Positions 1 to 6,825 of a DNA stretch of 10,631 nucleotides are shown here, piece by piece. The stretch is from contig JACQPI010000237.1 in the NCBI GenBank assembly GCA_016207585.1, positions 1 to 10,631 on the forward strand, read 5' to 3'. Within the stretch, counting starts at the first letter, position 1; every line of letters starts with the position of its first letter. Under the pieces are notes generated by a model. It searched no databases. It saw nothing but the letters and a program-made list of their open reading frames with translations, and was not told where the DNA came from. The position numbers were made by a program, and so were the translations under genes. Source of the stretch: Elusimicrobiota bacterium (GTDB lineage Bacteria; Elusimicrobiota; Elusimicrobia; UBA1565; JACRDR01).

Positions 1-867
1 CAGCTTGACCGTATCCATGGTCGCCATCGCCAGGCCGGCTCCATTGACAAGGCACCCGATGTTTCCATCCAAACCGATGTAGGATATCCCGACCTTTTTC
101 GCCTGGACCTCGAGCGCGGAGGCTTCCAGGTCCGGGCGGGAGGAAAGCTCGGGATGCCGGAAAAGCGCGTTGTCATCGATGATAATCTTGCCGTCCAAAG
201 CCAGCAGCGCCTCGGAGGCCGCCCCCCGTTTTCGAACGGCCCCGCCCGCGCGGGCCAGGACGAGCGGATTCACCTCGACAAGGGATGCATCCAACTCCAA
301 ATAAATCCCGGCCAGAGCCCTCGCAACTCGGACAAACTCGGAAAGCTTTTCGGCGCCTAGGCCCAGAGCGAAACAGAGTCGGCGCGCCTGGTAGGGTTCC
401 AATCCGCGAACCGGGTCGATGGGTTCTCGCAGGATCGCGTCCGGGCGCGTTCGAGCCAATTCCTCGATGTCCACCCCTCCTTGCGCGGATGCGATCAACA
501 CGGGAACCCCCAGGCCTCGATCCATGGCGATGGAAACGTACATTTCCCGGAGGATGGAAACCGCTCGGTCCACTAGGATCTCGCGGATCACCAAGGCCTG
601 GCCGTGGGTTTGGCGCGTCGCCAGGCGCATTCCGAGCATCGCCCGCGCCTTTTCGCGCGCCTGGGCGGGGCTGAGAACGACCTGGACGCCGCCCGCCTTG
701 CCGCGCCCGCCGGCCAGGACCTGAGCCTTCAACACCCACGGGCCTTTTCCGGCCCGGCGCAAAGCCGCGGCAAGCCCCGCCACCGAACGAACGACTCCTC
801 CCGTCGCGGGAACCGCTATTCCATGGCGGCGGAATAAATCCTTGGCTTCGTATTCAAGCAGCTTGAT
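1..867 (-). CDS. sucC: Succinyl-CoA ligase (ADP-forming) beta subunit, 3' end cut by window edge
   Basis: The beta subunit of succinyl-CoA synthetase reversibly couples succinyl-CoA and succinate to ATP or GTP formation in the TCA cycle. Reading from 867 down to 1 gives 289 open codons of a protein usually near 390 residues. The missing C-terminal part, and probably sucD, lie beyond the left edge. Visible ATP-grasp features are WVLKAQV (Lys about 47), GGRGKAGG (about 53-60), EVNPLV (about 198-203), DDNALFRHPE (about 231-240) and GLDGNIGCLVNGAG (about 265-278), all standard for SucC. The N-terminus KLLEYEAKDLF matches the family start, but the codon at that place is ATC, with no in-frame ATG, GTG or TTG nearby. 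The nearest in-frame TTG, at 963-961, lies inside citrate synthase and would add about 32 unlikely residues. The gene sits 11 bases after the citrate synthase stop, so co-transcription is expected. Identity is secure; the start is not. Confidence 0.93.
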   Translation of the reverse strand, partial: MKLLEYEAKDLFRRHGIAVPATGGVVRSVAGLAAALRRAGKGPWVLKAQVLAGGRGKAGGVQVVLSPAQAREKARAMLGMRLATRQTHGQALVIREILVDRAVSILREMYVSIAMDRGLGVPVLIASAQGGVDIEELARTRPDAILREPIDPVRGLEPYQARRLCFALGLGAEKLSEFVRVARALAGIYLELDASLVEVNPLVLARAGGAVRKRGAASEALLALDGKIIIDDNALFRHPELSSRPDLEASALEVQAKKVGISYIGLDGNIGCLVNGAGLAMATMDTVKL

Positions 868-873
868 GGCAAA

Positions 874-880
874 CCTTCTT
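874..880 (-). promoter_or_regulatory. Ribosome binding site that marks the sucC start
   Basis: On the minus strand, AAGAAGG (880 to 874) overlaps the citrate synthase stop codon TAA (881-879). It lies 6 bases before the ATC codon at 867-865. This normal spacing to the place where the SucC family begins supports initiation at ATC, or a damaged or misread ATG at that position. The overlap also suggests translational coupling with the upstream gene. Confidence 0.6.
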
Positions 881-2060
881 ACCGCCGCGCGGCGGCGACA
901 TACGGCCTCGGGCCGGGCCCATCGTAGATCGCGTTCGGTCGAAACAAGCGGTTGTCCTGCCAATATTCCAGGATGTGCGCGGTCCAACCCGCCACGCGCG
1001 CGATCGCGAAAATCGGCGTGAACAAGTCCGTCGGGATGCCCAATTGGTGGTACACGATGCCGGAATACAGATCGATGTTAGGGAATATCCCCTGCTGACC
1101 CTTGCGCGCCTGCATCACCTGTTCCAGTTTGTCGTTGACCTGGAAGAATCGAGAGAATTTCGTTTTTTCGCTCAGCCGCCGCGCGTATTCCTTGAAAATA
1201 CGCGCCCGAGGATCGTAATTTTTATAGACCCGGTGACCGAACCCCATTATTTTCTGCTTCTTGGCCAGGGCCTGCTCGACCCAGGTGTCGACGTTCTTGG
1301 GATCCTCGATCTCCTGCAACATCTTCAAAACCGCCTCGTTCGCCCCTCCATGCAGGGGCCCCTTCAGCGCGCCGACCCCGCTGGAAACCGCGGAATAGAT
1401 GTCGGAAAGCGTCGATGCCGTCACGAGCGATCCGAACGTGGAAGCGTTCATCTCATGGTCCGCATGGAGAATGAGCGAGGCATCCATCACCTTGCCGACC
1501 ATCTCCTCCGGCTCCTTTCCAAACAGCATATAGAGAAAGTTGGCCGCATGCGACAATTTAGGATGAGGGAGGATCGGTTTCTGATTTTGCCGCAGCCGGT
1601 GGAAGGTCGCCACGATCGTCGGGAACTGGGCCGTCAACCGGATCGCGCGATGAAGGTTCGCTTCCGGCGATTTTTCTGGGTTCGTGTCGAACGTAGACAA
1701 CAGGGATACCACGGTGCGCAGGGCATCCATCGGATGGCTTGTGTGAGGCAGCAACTCGATAAATGTGGTCGCCTCCGCCGGCAGAGCCCGGTACTCCCTA
1801 AATTGTTTTTGGAGATTTTCCAGCTCGTCGATGCGCGGGAGCCTGGCATACCACAACAAAAAACAGATCTCCTCGAAGCTCGAGTTTTGAACCAGGTCCT
1901 CGATCGCGTAGCCCACATAGTACAGCTTGCCGGCCGCTCCGTCGATCTGGCACAACCGGCTGCGCGCCGCGACCACCCCCTCCAGCCCCGGAGAATAATC
2001 CCCCGGTTTTTTCGTCACCGACTGAATCAGCGCCTCGGCCCTAGAATTTGCCTCCGCCAT
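879..2060 (-). CDS. gltA: Citrate synthase
   Basis: Citrate synthase condenses acetyl-CoA and oxaloacetate to citrate, the entry step of the TCA cycle; some anaerobes run it in reverse to cleave citrate. The 393-residue protein has the compact bacterial size. The catalytic triad is visible: His237 in GPLHGGANE, His276 in GFGHRVYK and Asp330 in PNIDLYSG. HADHEMNAST (199-208) and Arg355 in FAIARVAGW are also typical. The N-terminus GLEGVVAARSRLCQIDG is the usual small-domain opening. The ATG at 2060 is preceded by a G-rich ribosome site (AAGGGGGG), and an in-frame alternative is not needed. A sigma70-like promoter lies just upstream at 2082-2110. sucC follows after 11 bases, so this is the first gene of a gltA-sucC operon. 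Citrate and methylcitrate synthases are close relatives, but the sucC and korAB neighbours favour the TCA role. Confidence 0.95.
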   Translation of the reverse strand: MAEANSRAEALIQSVTKKPGDYSPGLEGVVAARSRLCQIDGAAGKLYYVGYAIEDLVQNSSFEEICFLLWYARLPRIDELENLQKQFREYRALPAEATTFIELLPHTSHPMDALRTVVSLLSTFDTNPEKSPEANLHRAIRLTAQFPTIVATFHRLRQNQKPILPHPKLSHAANFLYMLFGKEPEEMVGKVMDASLILHADHEMNASTFGSLVTASTLSDIYSAVSSGVGALKGPLHGGANEAVLKMLQEIEDPKNVDTWVEQALAKKQKIMGFGHRVYKNYDPRARIFKEYARRLSEKTKFSRFFQVNDKLEQVMQARKGQQGIFPNIDLYSGIVYHQLGIPTDLFTPIFAIARVAGWTAHILEYWQDNRLFRPNAIYDGPGPRPYVAAARR

Positions 2061-2081
2061 AACCCCCCCTTGAACACCCCC

Positions 2082-2110
2082 ATTCTATGTAATTGCGGGG
2101 CGCGCGACAA
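2082..2110 (-). promoter_or_regulatory. Sigma70-like promoter of gltA-sucC
   Basis: On the minus strand, a -35 box TTGTCG (2110-2105) and a -10 box TAGAAT (2087-2082) are separated by exactly 17 bases. Transcription would start near 2075, giving a leader of about 15 bases that holds the G-rich ribosome site. The match is good by eye, and no scoring was run. Confidence 0.55.
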
Positions 2111-2146
2111 TCCACCCGTGCCGCCGATTATTTAGTACCATGAAAT

Positions 2147-2175
2147 TTGCCGATCCGGCCTGTTCTCGGTAAAAT
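2147..2175 (+). promoter_or_regulatory. Sigma70-like promoter of the CBS-korAB-CBS operon
   Basis: A -35 box TTGCCG (2147-2152) and a -10 box TAAAAT (2170-2175) are 17 bases apart. The expected transcription start is near 2182, only about 6 bases before the ATG at 2188, so the message would be almost leaderless. GAGG at 2182-2185 is too close to the ATG to be a normal ribosome site. Either this is a leaderless start or transcription begins further upstream. Confidence 0.45.
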
Positions 2176-2187
2176 GGGGTCGAGGCC

Positions 2188-2658
2188 ATGTCCATAAAAA
2201 CCGTCGCTCTCAAAGAAAAACTAGGCAACCTCGATCTGCACCCCGCTCCGGTGATAGTCGAGGAATCGACCCCCTACAAAAAGGTGATCGATCGCATGCG
2301 CGTAGACGCGATCGGTTGTGCCGTCGTCTGCCGCGACGGCAAGGTAACCGGCATATTCACGGAACGCGACGTCCTCAACAAAACCGCCGTCGAAAATATC
2401 CCCGCGAGGACGCCGATCGGCAAGCTCATGACGAGCCCTCCATTGACGACGACGCTAAACGCCTCCCTGGGACAGGCCATCGAGCTGATGCGTTCCCGCG
2501 GCGTGCGCAACCTGCCCCTGGTTGATTCCGAAAATCGCCCGGTGGGCTTATTGACCGTCGGACGGATGATCCGCTATCTGGCGGACCATTTCCCGGCCGA
2601 GGTCGTGAACCTCCCCCCGGTCCCGGACCAGGTCAGCTCGGAGGCGGAAGGAGCCTAA
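2188..2658 (+). CDS. CBS-pair protein, first gene of the kor operon
   Basis: This 156-residue cytoplasmic protein is little more than one tandem CBS (Bateman) module. Such modules bind AMP, ATP or related nucleotides and regulate partner proteins. The first CBS runs about 16-65 and ends in GIFTERD (55-61), with the Thr-x-x-Asp signature for ribose binding. The second runs about 75-131, where the matching place reads LLTVGR, so Thr123 is kept but the Asp is Arg126. After it comes a conserved-looking tail, HFPAEVVNLPP (134-144). The stop lies 4 bases before korA, and the korA ribosome site (GAAGGAG, 2647-2653) is inside this gene, so the two are coupled. No catalytic domain is present. A role as adenylate-responsive regulator of KorAB is inferred from operon position only. 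Confidence 0.85.
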   Translation: MSIKTVALKEKLGNLDLHPAPVIVEESTPYKKVIDRMRVDAIGCAVVCRDGKVTGIFTERDVLNKTAVENIPARTPIGKLMTSPPLTTTLNASLGQAIELMRSRGVRNLPLVDSENRPVGLLTVGRMIRYLADHFPAEVVNLPPVPDQVSSEAEGA

Positions 2659-2662
2659 AGGC

Positions 2663-4543
2663 ATGAACTCATCCCCGGCAAAACCCAAACCAGTCCAAGA
2701 AATCGATTCGGTCACCATTCGATTCGCCGGCGACTCCGGCGACGGAATTCAACTGACCGGCGGCCAATTCACCAATACGACCGCATTCGCCGGCAACGAC
2801 CTCTCCACCCTGCCGGATTTTCCCGCCGAAATCCGCGCGCCGGCCGGGACGCTGCCGGGAGTCAGCGGGTTTCAAATTCAATTCGGCTCCCACGAGGTGC
2901 TGACCCCGGGAGATACCCCGGACGTGCTCGTCGTCATGAACCCCGCCGCGCTGAAGGCAAACGTCCGGGAGCTCGCGCCGGGAAACGTCGTCATCCTCAA
3001 CACGGACGCCTTTACGGCGCAGAACCTGACCAAGGCGGGCTATCCGGCCAATCCCCTGGAAGACGGCAGCCTGTCCTCTTTCCGCGTCATCCCCATTCCC
3101 CTCACCGGCCTCACGGATAACGCCCTGCAGGGAATGCAGCTCACCCGCACGCAGGTGGATCGATGCAAGAATTTTTTCGCCCTGGGCATCATGTATTGGC
3201 TCTACGAGCGCCCCTTGGAGCCCACCTCGAATTGGATCCGCAAAAAATTCCAGAAAGTTCCTCTCATCGCCGAAGCGAACGCCAAGGCGCTTGCGGCCGG
3301 TCACGCCTACGCGGAAACGACGGAAATATTCGAGCATCATTACCGCATCTCCAAGGCGCCCATAGCTCCCGGGCGCTACCGGAACATCACGGGCAACGAG
3401 GCGACCGCCCTGGGCCTCGTCACGGCATCGCGCCTGGCCCAGCGGTCGGTATTTTACGGCTCCTACCCCATCACCCCGGCTTCGGACATCCTCCACGAAT
3501 TGTCGAAGCACAAAGCCTTCGGCGTTCGCACCTTCCAAGCCGAAGACGAGATCGCCGCCGTCGGCGCGGCCATAGGAGCTTCCTTCGGAGGCCTCCTGGC
3601 GGTCACCGGCACCAGCGGCCCCGGCATATGCCTCAAAAGCGAGGCGATCAATCTAGCCGTCATGCTGGAGCTTCCGCTCGTGATTCTTAATGTCCAACGC
3701 GGCGGCCCCTCGACCGGCCTCCCGACGAAAACGGAACAGGCGGATCTCCTCCAAGTCCTCTTCGGCCGCAACGGAGAATCTCCGGCCGCGATCGTCGCCC
3801 CCGCGACTCCCGGGGAGTGTTTCCCATTGGTGATCGAGGCCTGTCGGATCGCAATGCGCTACATGACTCCCGTATTCTTCCTCTCGGACGGCTACCTCGG
3901 CAACGGGTCGGAGCCCTGGAAGATTCCGCGGCTCAACGAACTGCCCGATCTTCGGGTCGAACACCCTTCCGATCCTAAAATTTTTCAACCGTACGCGCGC
4001 GACCCCAAAACGCTGGCCCGCCCATGGGCCCTTCCGGGAACCCCGGGGCTGGAACACCGCATCGGAGGGCTCGAGAAACAAAGCGGGACGGGGAACGTCA
4101 GCTATGATCCCGAAAACCACGACAGGATGGTCCGGCTGCGCGCCGAAAAGATCGACGGCATCGCGCGCGATATCCCACCGACGCCGGTGCTCGGCCCGCG
4201 GGAAGGACGCGTTCTGGTCGTCGGCTGGGGCTCCACCTACGGCACGATCACGCAGGCGGTAAAAGAACTTCAAAAAAGCGGCGAACCCGTCGCAGCCGTT
4301 CACCTGCGCCACCTCAACCCCCTCCCGCGGGATCTGGGGGCGATCCTTCAAAAATACGACACCGTACTTGTCCCCGAGATAAACATGGGCCAACTGCTCC
4401 TCCTGTTGCGGGCCAAGTACATGGTGCCTGCGGTAGGCTTCAATAAGGTGCGCGGGCAACCCCTCAAGGTATCGGAGATTCACGTCAAAATCCAAGAACT
4501 TTTGAACCGCCCCCCGAATGAAAGGAGATCCAGCCATGCCTGA
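2663..4543 (+). CDS. korA: 2-oxoglutarate:ferredoxin oxidoreductase, fused gamma-alpha subunit
   Basis: With KorB this forms a thiamine-diphosphate, iron-sulfur enzyme that interconverts 2-oxoglutarate plus CoA and succinyl-CoA plus CO2, with ferredoxin as electron partner. The 626-residue length fits the two-subunit type in which the gamma domain is fused in front of alpha. The gamma domain (about 14-215) opens with IRFAGDSGDGIQLTGGQF. The alpha domain (about 230-610) contains GSYPITPASD (256-265), QAEDE (282-286), and a GGPSTGLPTKTEQADLL stretch (337-353) typical of this 2-oxoacid oxidoreductase group. The ATG at 2663 has a good ribosome site 9 bases upstream. The 3' end overlaps korB by 8 bases. 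Substrate choice cannot be read with certainty: pyruvate or another 2-oxoacid is possible, but the TCA neighbours favour 2-oxoglutarate. Confidence 0.9.
   Translation: MNSSPAKPKPVQEIDSVTIRFAGDSGDGIQLTGGQFTNTTAFAGNDLSTLPDFPAEIRAPAGTLPGVSGFQIQFGSHEVLTPGDTPDVLVVMNPAALKANVRELAPGNVVILNTDAFTAQNLTKAGYPANPLEDGSLSSFRVIPIPLTGLTDNALQGMQLTRTQVDRCKNFFALGIMYWLYERPLEPTSNWIRKKFQKVPLIAEANAKALAAGHAYAETTEIFEHHYRISKAPIAPGRYRNITGNEATALGLVTASRLAQRSVFYGSYPITPASDILHELSKHKAFGVRTFQAEDEIAAVGAAIGASFGGLLAVTGTSGPGICLKSEAINLAVMLELPLVILNVQRGGPSTGLPTKTEQADLLQVLFGRNGESPAAIVAPATPGECFPLVIEACRIAMRYMTPVFFLSDGYLGNGSEPWKIPRLNELPDLRVEHPSDPKIFQPYARDPKTLARPWALPGTPGLEHRIGGLEKQSGTGNVSYDPENHDRMVRLRAEKIDGIARDIPPTPVLGPREGRVLVVGWGSTYGTITQAVKELQKSGEPVAAVHLRHLNPLPRDLGAILQKYDTVLVPEINMGQLLLLLRAKYMVPAVGFNKVRGQPLKVSEIHVKIQELLNRPPNERRSSHA
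4521..4527 (+). promoter_or_regulatory. Ribosome binding site fixing the korB start
   Basis: AAAGGAG lies 8 bases before the ATG at 4536 and just after an in-frame ATG at 4518. This makes 4536 the likely korB start and the upstream ATG a decoy. The site sits inside the last codons of korA, so the subunits are probably coupled in translation. Confidence 0.75.
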
Positions 4544-5591
4544 TATTCCCCAAGCGCCCGCCGACGCCGCCTCGACTCCCGTTAACGCCGCCCTGACGCG
4601 CAAGGATTTAGTTTCGGATCAAACCGTCCGCTGGTGCCCCGGCTGCGGGGACTACGCCATCCTGGCCCAGGCTCAAAAAGCAATGCCCGCTTTGGGAGTC
4701 CCCCGAGAGAAAATCGTGTTCATATCCGGGATCGGATGCTCCAGCCGTTTCCCGTACTACATGAACACCTACGGCATACACACCATCCATGGCCGCGCCC
4801 CGGCCCTCGCCACCGGCCTCAAATGCGCCAGGCCGGATCTGCAGGTATGGGTCGTGACGGGAGACGGAGACGGCCTCTCCATCGGAGGCAACCATCTGCT
4901 TCACTGCATCCGCCGAAACGTCGACCTCAAGATACTCCTTTTCAATAACCGGATTTACGGCCTAACCAAAGGCCAGGCCTCGCCCACTTCCGAATTGGGG
5001 AAAAGGACGAAATCCTCTCCGCTGGGCACCATCGATCGTCCCGTGGATCCGATCCGCTTCGCCCTGGGCTCCAACGCCACTTTCGTCGCTCGGACCGTTG
5101 ACACCGACGTGGAGCACCTGGGCCGAATCCTCGAGCGCGCCGCCCGGCACAAGGGGACCGCCTTCGTCGAGATATTCCAGAACTGCATCGTTTTCAACGA
5201 CGGCGCCTTCAAGGATGTGGAGGAACGCGCGACCCGAGACGATTCGGGGATCAAGCTCGAACACGGCAAACCGCTCATTTTCGGCAAGGGCAAGAACCGC
5301 GGCATTCGCATGAACGGCCTCAAGCCGGAGGTCGTGACTTTCGAAGCGGGGAAACCTCCAGCGGACCTTTTTGTCCACGACGAAAAGGCGGGCTCCGAGG
5401 TCGCCTATCTCCTCTCCCAGCTCTGCGGACCGGCTTACCCCTGGGCCCTGGGGGTCCTGCGCGCCGTGGAGGAACCCGTCTATGACGAGATGATGGAATC
5501 CCAGATACGGTCCGCTTCGGAAGACAGCATATCCAGGGATATCGACAAGCTCCTGGCGGGAGCCGACACGTGGGAAGTCGCCGTCCCATGA
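4536..5591 (+). CDS. korB: 2-oxoglutarate:ferredoxin oxidoreductase, beta subunit
   Basis: This is the thiamine-diphosphate and iron-sulfur subunit of the KorAB enzyme. The 351-residue protein shows WCPGCGDY (Cys34, Cys37), GIGCSSR (Cys68) and FQNCIVFND (Cys217), the four cysteines expected to hold one [4Fe-4S] cluster. GDGDGLSIGGNH (109-120) and the downstream Asn-Asn (137-138) form the TPP-Mg2+ motif. HGRAPALATGLK (85-96) is also typical. No extra ferredoxin-like domain is present, and no separate delta subunit is in the window, so electrons must pass to a ferredoxin encoded elsewhere. The start at 4536 is chosen by its ribosome site and gives an N-terminus that overlaps the end of korA. 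Its stop TGA overlaps the next ATG (ATGA). Confidence 0.93.
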   Translation: MPDIPQAPADAASTPVNAALTRKDLVSDQTVRWCPGCGDYAILAQAQKAMPALGVPREKIVFISGIGCSSRFPYYMNTYGIHTIHGRAPALATGLKCARPDLQVWVVTGDGDGLSIGGNHLLHCIRRNVDLKILLFNNRIYGLTKGQASPTSELGKRTKSSPLGTIDRPVDPIRFALGSNATFVARTVDTDVEHLGRILERAARHKGTAFVEIFQNCIVFNDGAFKDVEERATRDDSGIKLEHGKPLIFGKGKNRGIRMNGLKPEVVTFEAGKPPADLFVHDEKAGSEVAYLLSQLCGPAYPWALGVLRAVEEPVYDEMMESQIRSASEDSISRDIDKLLAGADTWEVAVP

Positions 5592-6085
5592 AGTGTCCGG
5601 ACTGCGGGCATGAAAATCTTGCCGGCGAAGAGGCCTGCGAAGCCTGCCATACGCCGCTGGCGTCGCTCTCGATTCCCAATGCTTCCCGCGGCAAGGACCA
5701 GCGCCGAATTTTGGAAGGCACCGTCGAGGACCTGCATTCGCACGACGCGCTCATGCTGGATCCAGACCGCTCAGTAGCCGACGCAGTCCGGTTGATGCGG
5801 GGAAACAAGATGGGATGCGTCTTGGTCGCTTCTCATGGCGACCTGTGCGGAATATTCACGGAGCGCGACCTGCTTTCCCAGGTGGCGGGCTTGGAGAAAC
5901 CGGAAAAGACGCGGCTGGCGGAGGTGATGCGGGCAAACCCCCAGTGCCTCAAGGAAGACGACGCCGTCGCCTTGGCCTTCCATGCCATGGCGGTCAACGG
6001 ACATCGCCACGTTCCGATACGAAGGCGGGACGGGACGCTCGGCGTCATATCATCCCGAGACCTATTGGACTATCTTTGCCGCTGA
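5588..6085 (+). CDS. Zinc ribbon plus CBS-pair protein, last gene of the kor operon
   Basis: This 165-residue protein begins with a short zinc ribbon, CPDC at 3-6 and CEAC at 17-20, followed after a linker by a tandem CBS module (about 38-165). Both CBS repeats keep the ribose-binding signature: GIFTERD (88-94) and GVISSRD (152-158). The ATG at 5588 overlaps the korB stop as ATGA, so translation is coupled. An in-frame GTG at 5570 would add six residues but would spoil that arrangement. It resembles the first-gene CBS protein in its first repeat; both the GIFTERD residues and the underlying bases match closely. The partner is unknown. By position it is likely to act on or with KorAB. The zinc ribbon could serve protein or nucleic-acid contact. 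Its 3' end overlaps the convergent FHA gene by 24 bases. Confidence 0.85.
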   Translation: MKCPDCGHENLAGEEACEACHTPLASLSIPNASRGKDQRRILEGTVEDLHSHDALMLDPDRSVADAVRLMRGNKMGCVLVASHGDLCGIFTERDLLSQVAGLEKPEKTRLAEVMRANPQCLKEDDAVALAFHAMAVNGHRHVPIRRRDGTLGVISSRDLLDYLCR

Positions 6086-6808
6086 CTCCTTGCCTTTCAA
6101 AGAGAACTGCATCGTGGTCCCGCCGCACTGGATGATATCCCCGTCTTTAAGCGGCGTCTGGCCGGCCACGTTGACCCCGTTGATCTGCGGGTAGTTGGGT
6201 TGGATCGGCACCAGAACGTAGCCGTCGGCCCGTCGATGGATCGAGGCGGCCACCTCGGGAGCCGACCGAAAGAGTCCCGTCCCCTGGATGGGAATCTGAA
6301 CTCGGTCCGATTTTCCGATGTATGTGGAGAGCCCCGTCAGGACATACTCCGACTGCCCGATCCCGCCCTTGAGAACGCGGATGATCCCCTGCTGCGTGGG
6401 TTCGCTCACGGCCGCGCTCGCGACCGCCGCATGCGCCATTTCGTCCCGTGCCCGCGAGGACAACAGGACCGTGGCTTCCTGGCCTCCGGCGCGGCCTTCA
6501 TCCGAGGAAACCGCGGGCAAGTCCTCCTGGAATACGAGCGCATGCTTGGTCGCGAGACCGACCACGTCGTTATGATGCAGGCCGGCCTTCATGATCCTTT
6601 TGTCGTTGAGATACGTCCCGTTCGTCGACCCCAAGTCTTCCACGTAGAATGTATCCCCCTGGAGGGATATTTTGCAATGATTGCCGGAAACCGCGGGATT
6701 ATCGATCACGATATCGTTGTCCGACTTGCGCCCCACGGTCAGAATCTGCTTATCCACGGCGTACTCCTTGATCACGGCCGCATTAAATTTAAGCAGAAGC
6801 CTTGGCAT
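6062..6808 (-). CDS. Tandem FHA-domain protein (phosphothreonine reader)
   Basis: FHA domains bind phosphothreonine peptides, here probably produced by the kinase two genes upstream. The 248-residue protein has a canonical FHA domain (about 4-95) with VGRKSDNDI (Gly26-Arg27), SGNH (Ser41, His44) and GSTNGTYLN (Asn63-Gly64). A linker (about 96-138) carries EATVLL around Thr113. A second, divergent FHA-like domain (about 142-238) has IGKSD with Lys166 where Arg is usual, APEVAASIHRRADGY (183-197) and NGVNVAGQ (210-217). The start is ATG at 6808 with AGGGGGAG just upstream. A GTG at 6826 would overlap the phosphatase stop and is less likely. No membrane segment is seen, so it is presumed cytoplasmic. 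It is the last gene of the kinase-phosphatase operon, 17 bases after PP2C. Its target is not evident from the sequence. Confidence 0.9.
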   Translation of the reverse strand: MPRLLLKFNAAVIKEYAVDKQILTVGRKSDNDIVIDNPAVSGNHCKISLQGDTFYVEDLGSTNGTYLNDKRIMKAGLHHNDVVGLATKHALVFQEDLPAVSSDEGRAGGQEATVLLSSRARDEMAHAAVASAAVSEPTQQGIIRVLKGGIGQSEYVLTGLSTYIGKSDRVQIPIQGTGLFRSAPEVAASIHRRADGYVLVPIQPNYPQINGVNVAGQTPLKDGDIIQCGGTTMQFSLKGKESAAKIVQ

Positions 6809-6825
6809 CGCTCCCCCTAGGAGCA

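Noticed and set aside
173..739. 188-codon minus-strand frame over sucC
   Set aside because: It is a Gly/Arg/Pro-rich out-of-frame reading; the true SucC motifs lie in the neighbouring minus-strand frame.
975..2135. 386-codon plus-strand open frame antisense to citrate synthase
   Set aside because: It mirrors gltA, has no recognisable domain, and is Arg/His-rich as expected for a shadow frame in GC-rich DNA.
4518..4535. Earlier ATG for korB at 4518
   Set aside because: The ribosome site AAAGGAG lies after it and fits the ATG at 4536.
2669..4603. Two long minus-strand open frames (2669-3538 and 3653-4603) opposite korA
   Set aside because: korA motifs run through the whole stretch; the antisense products have no known motifs and no promoter or ribosome site of note.
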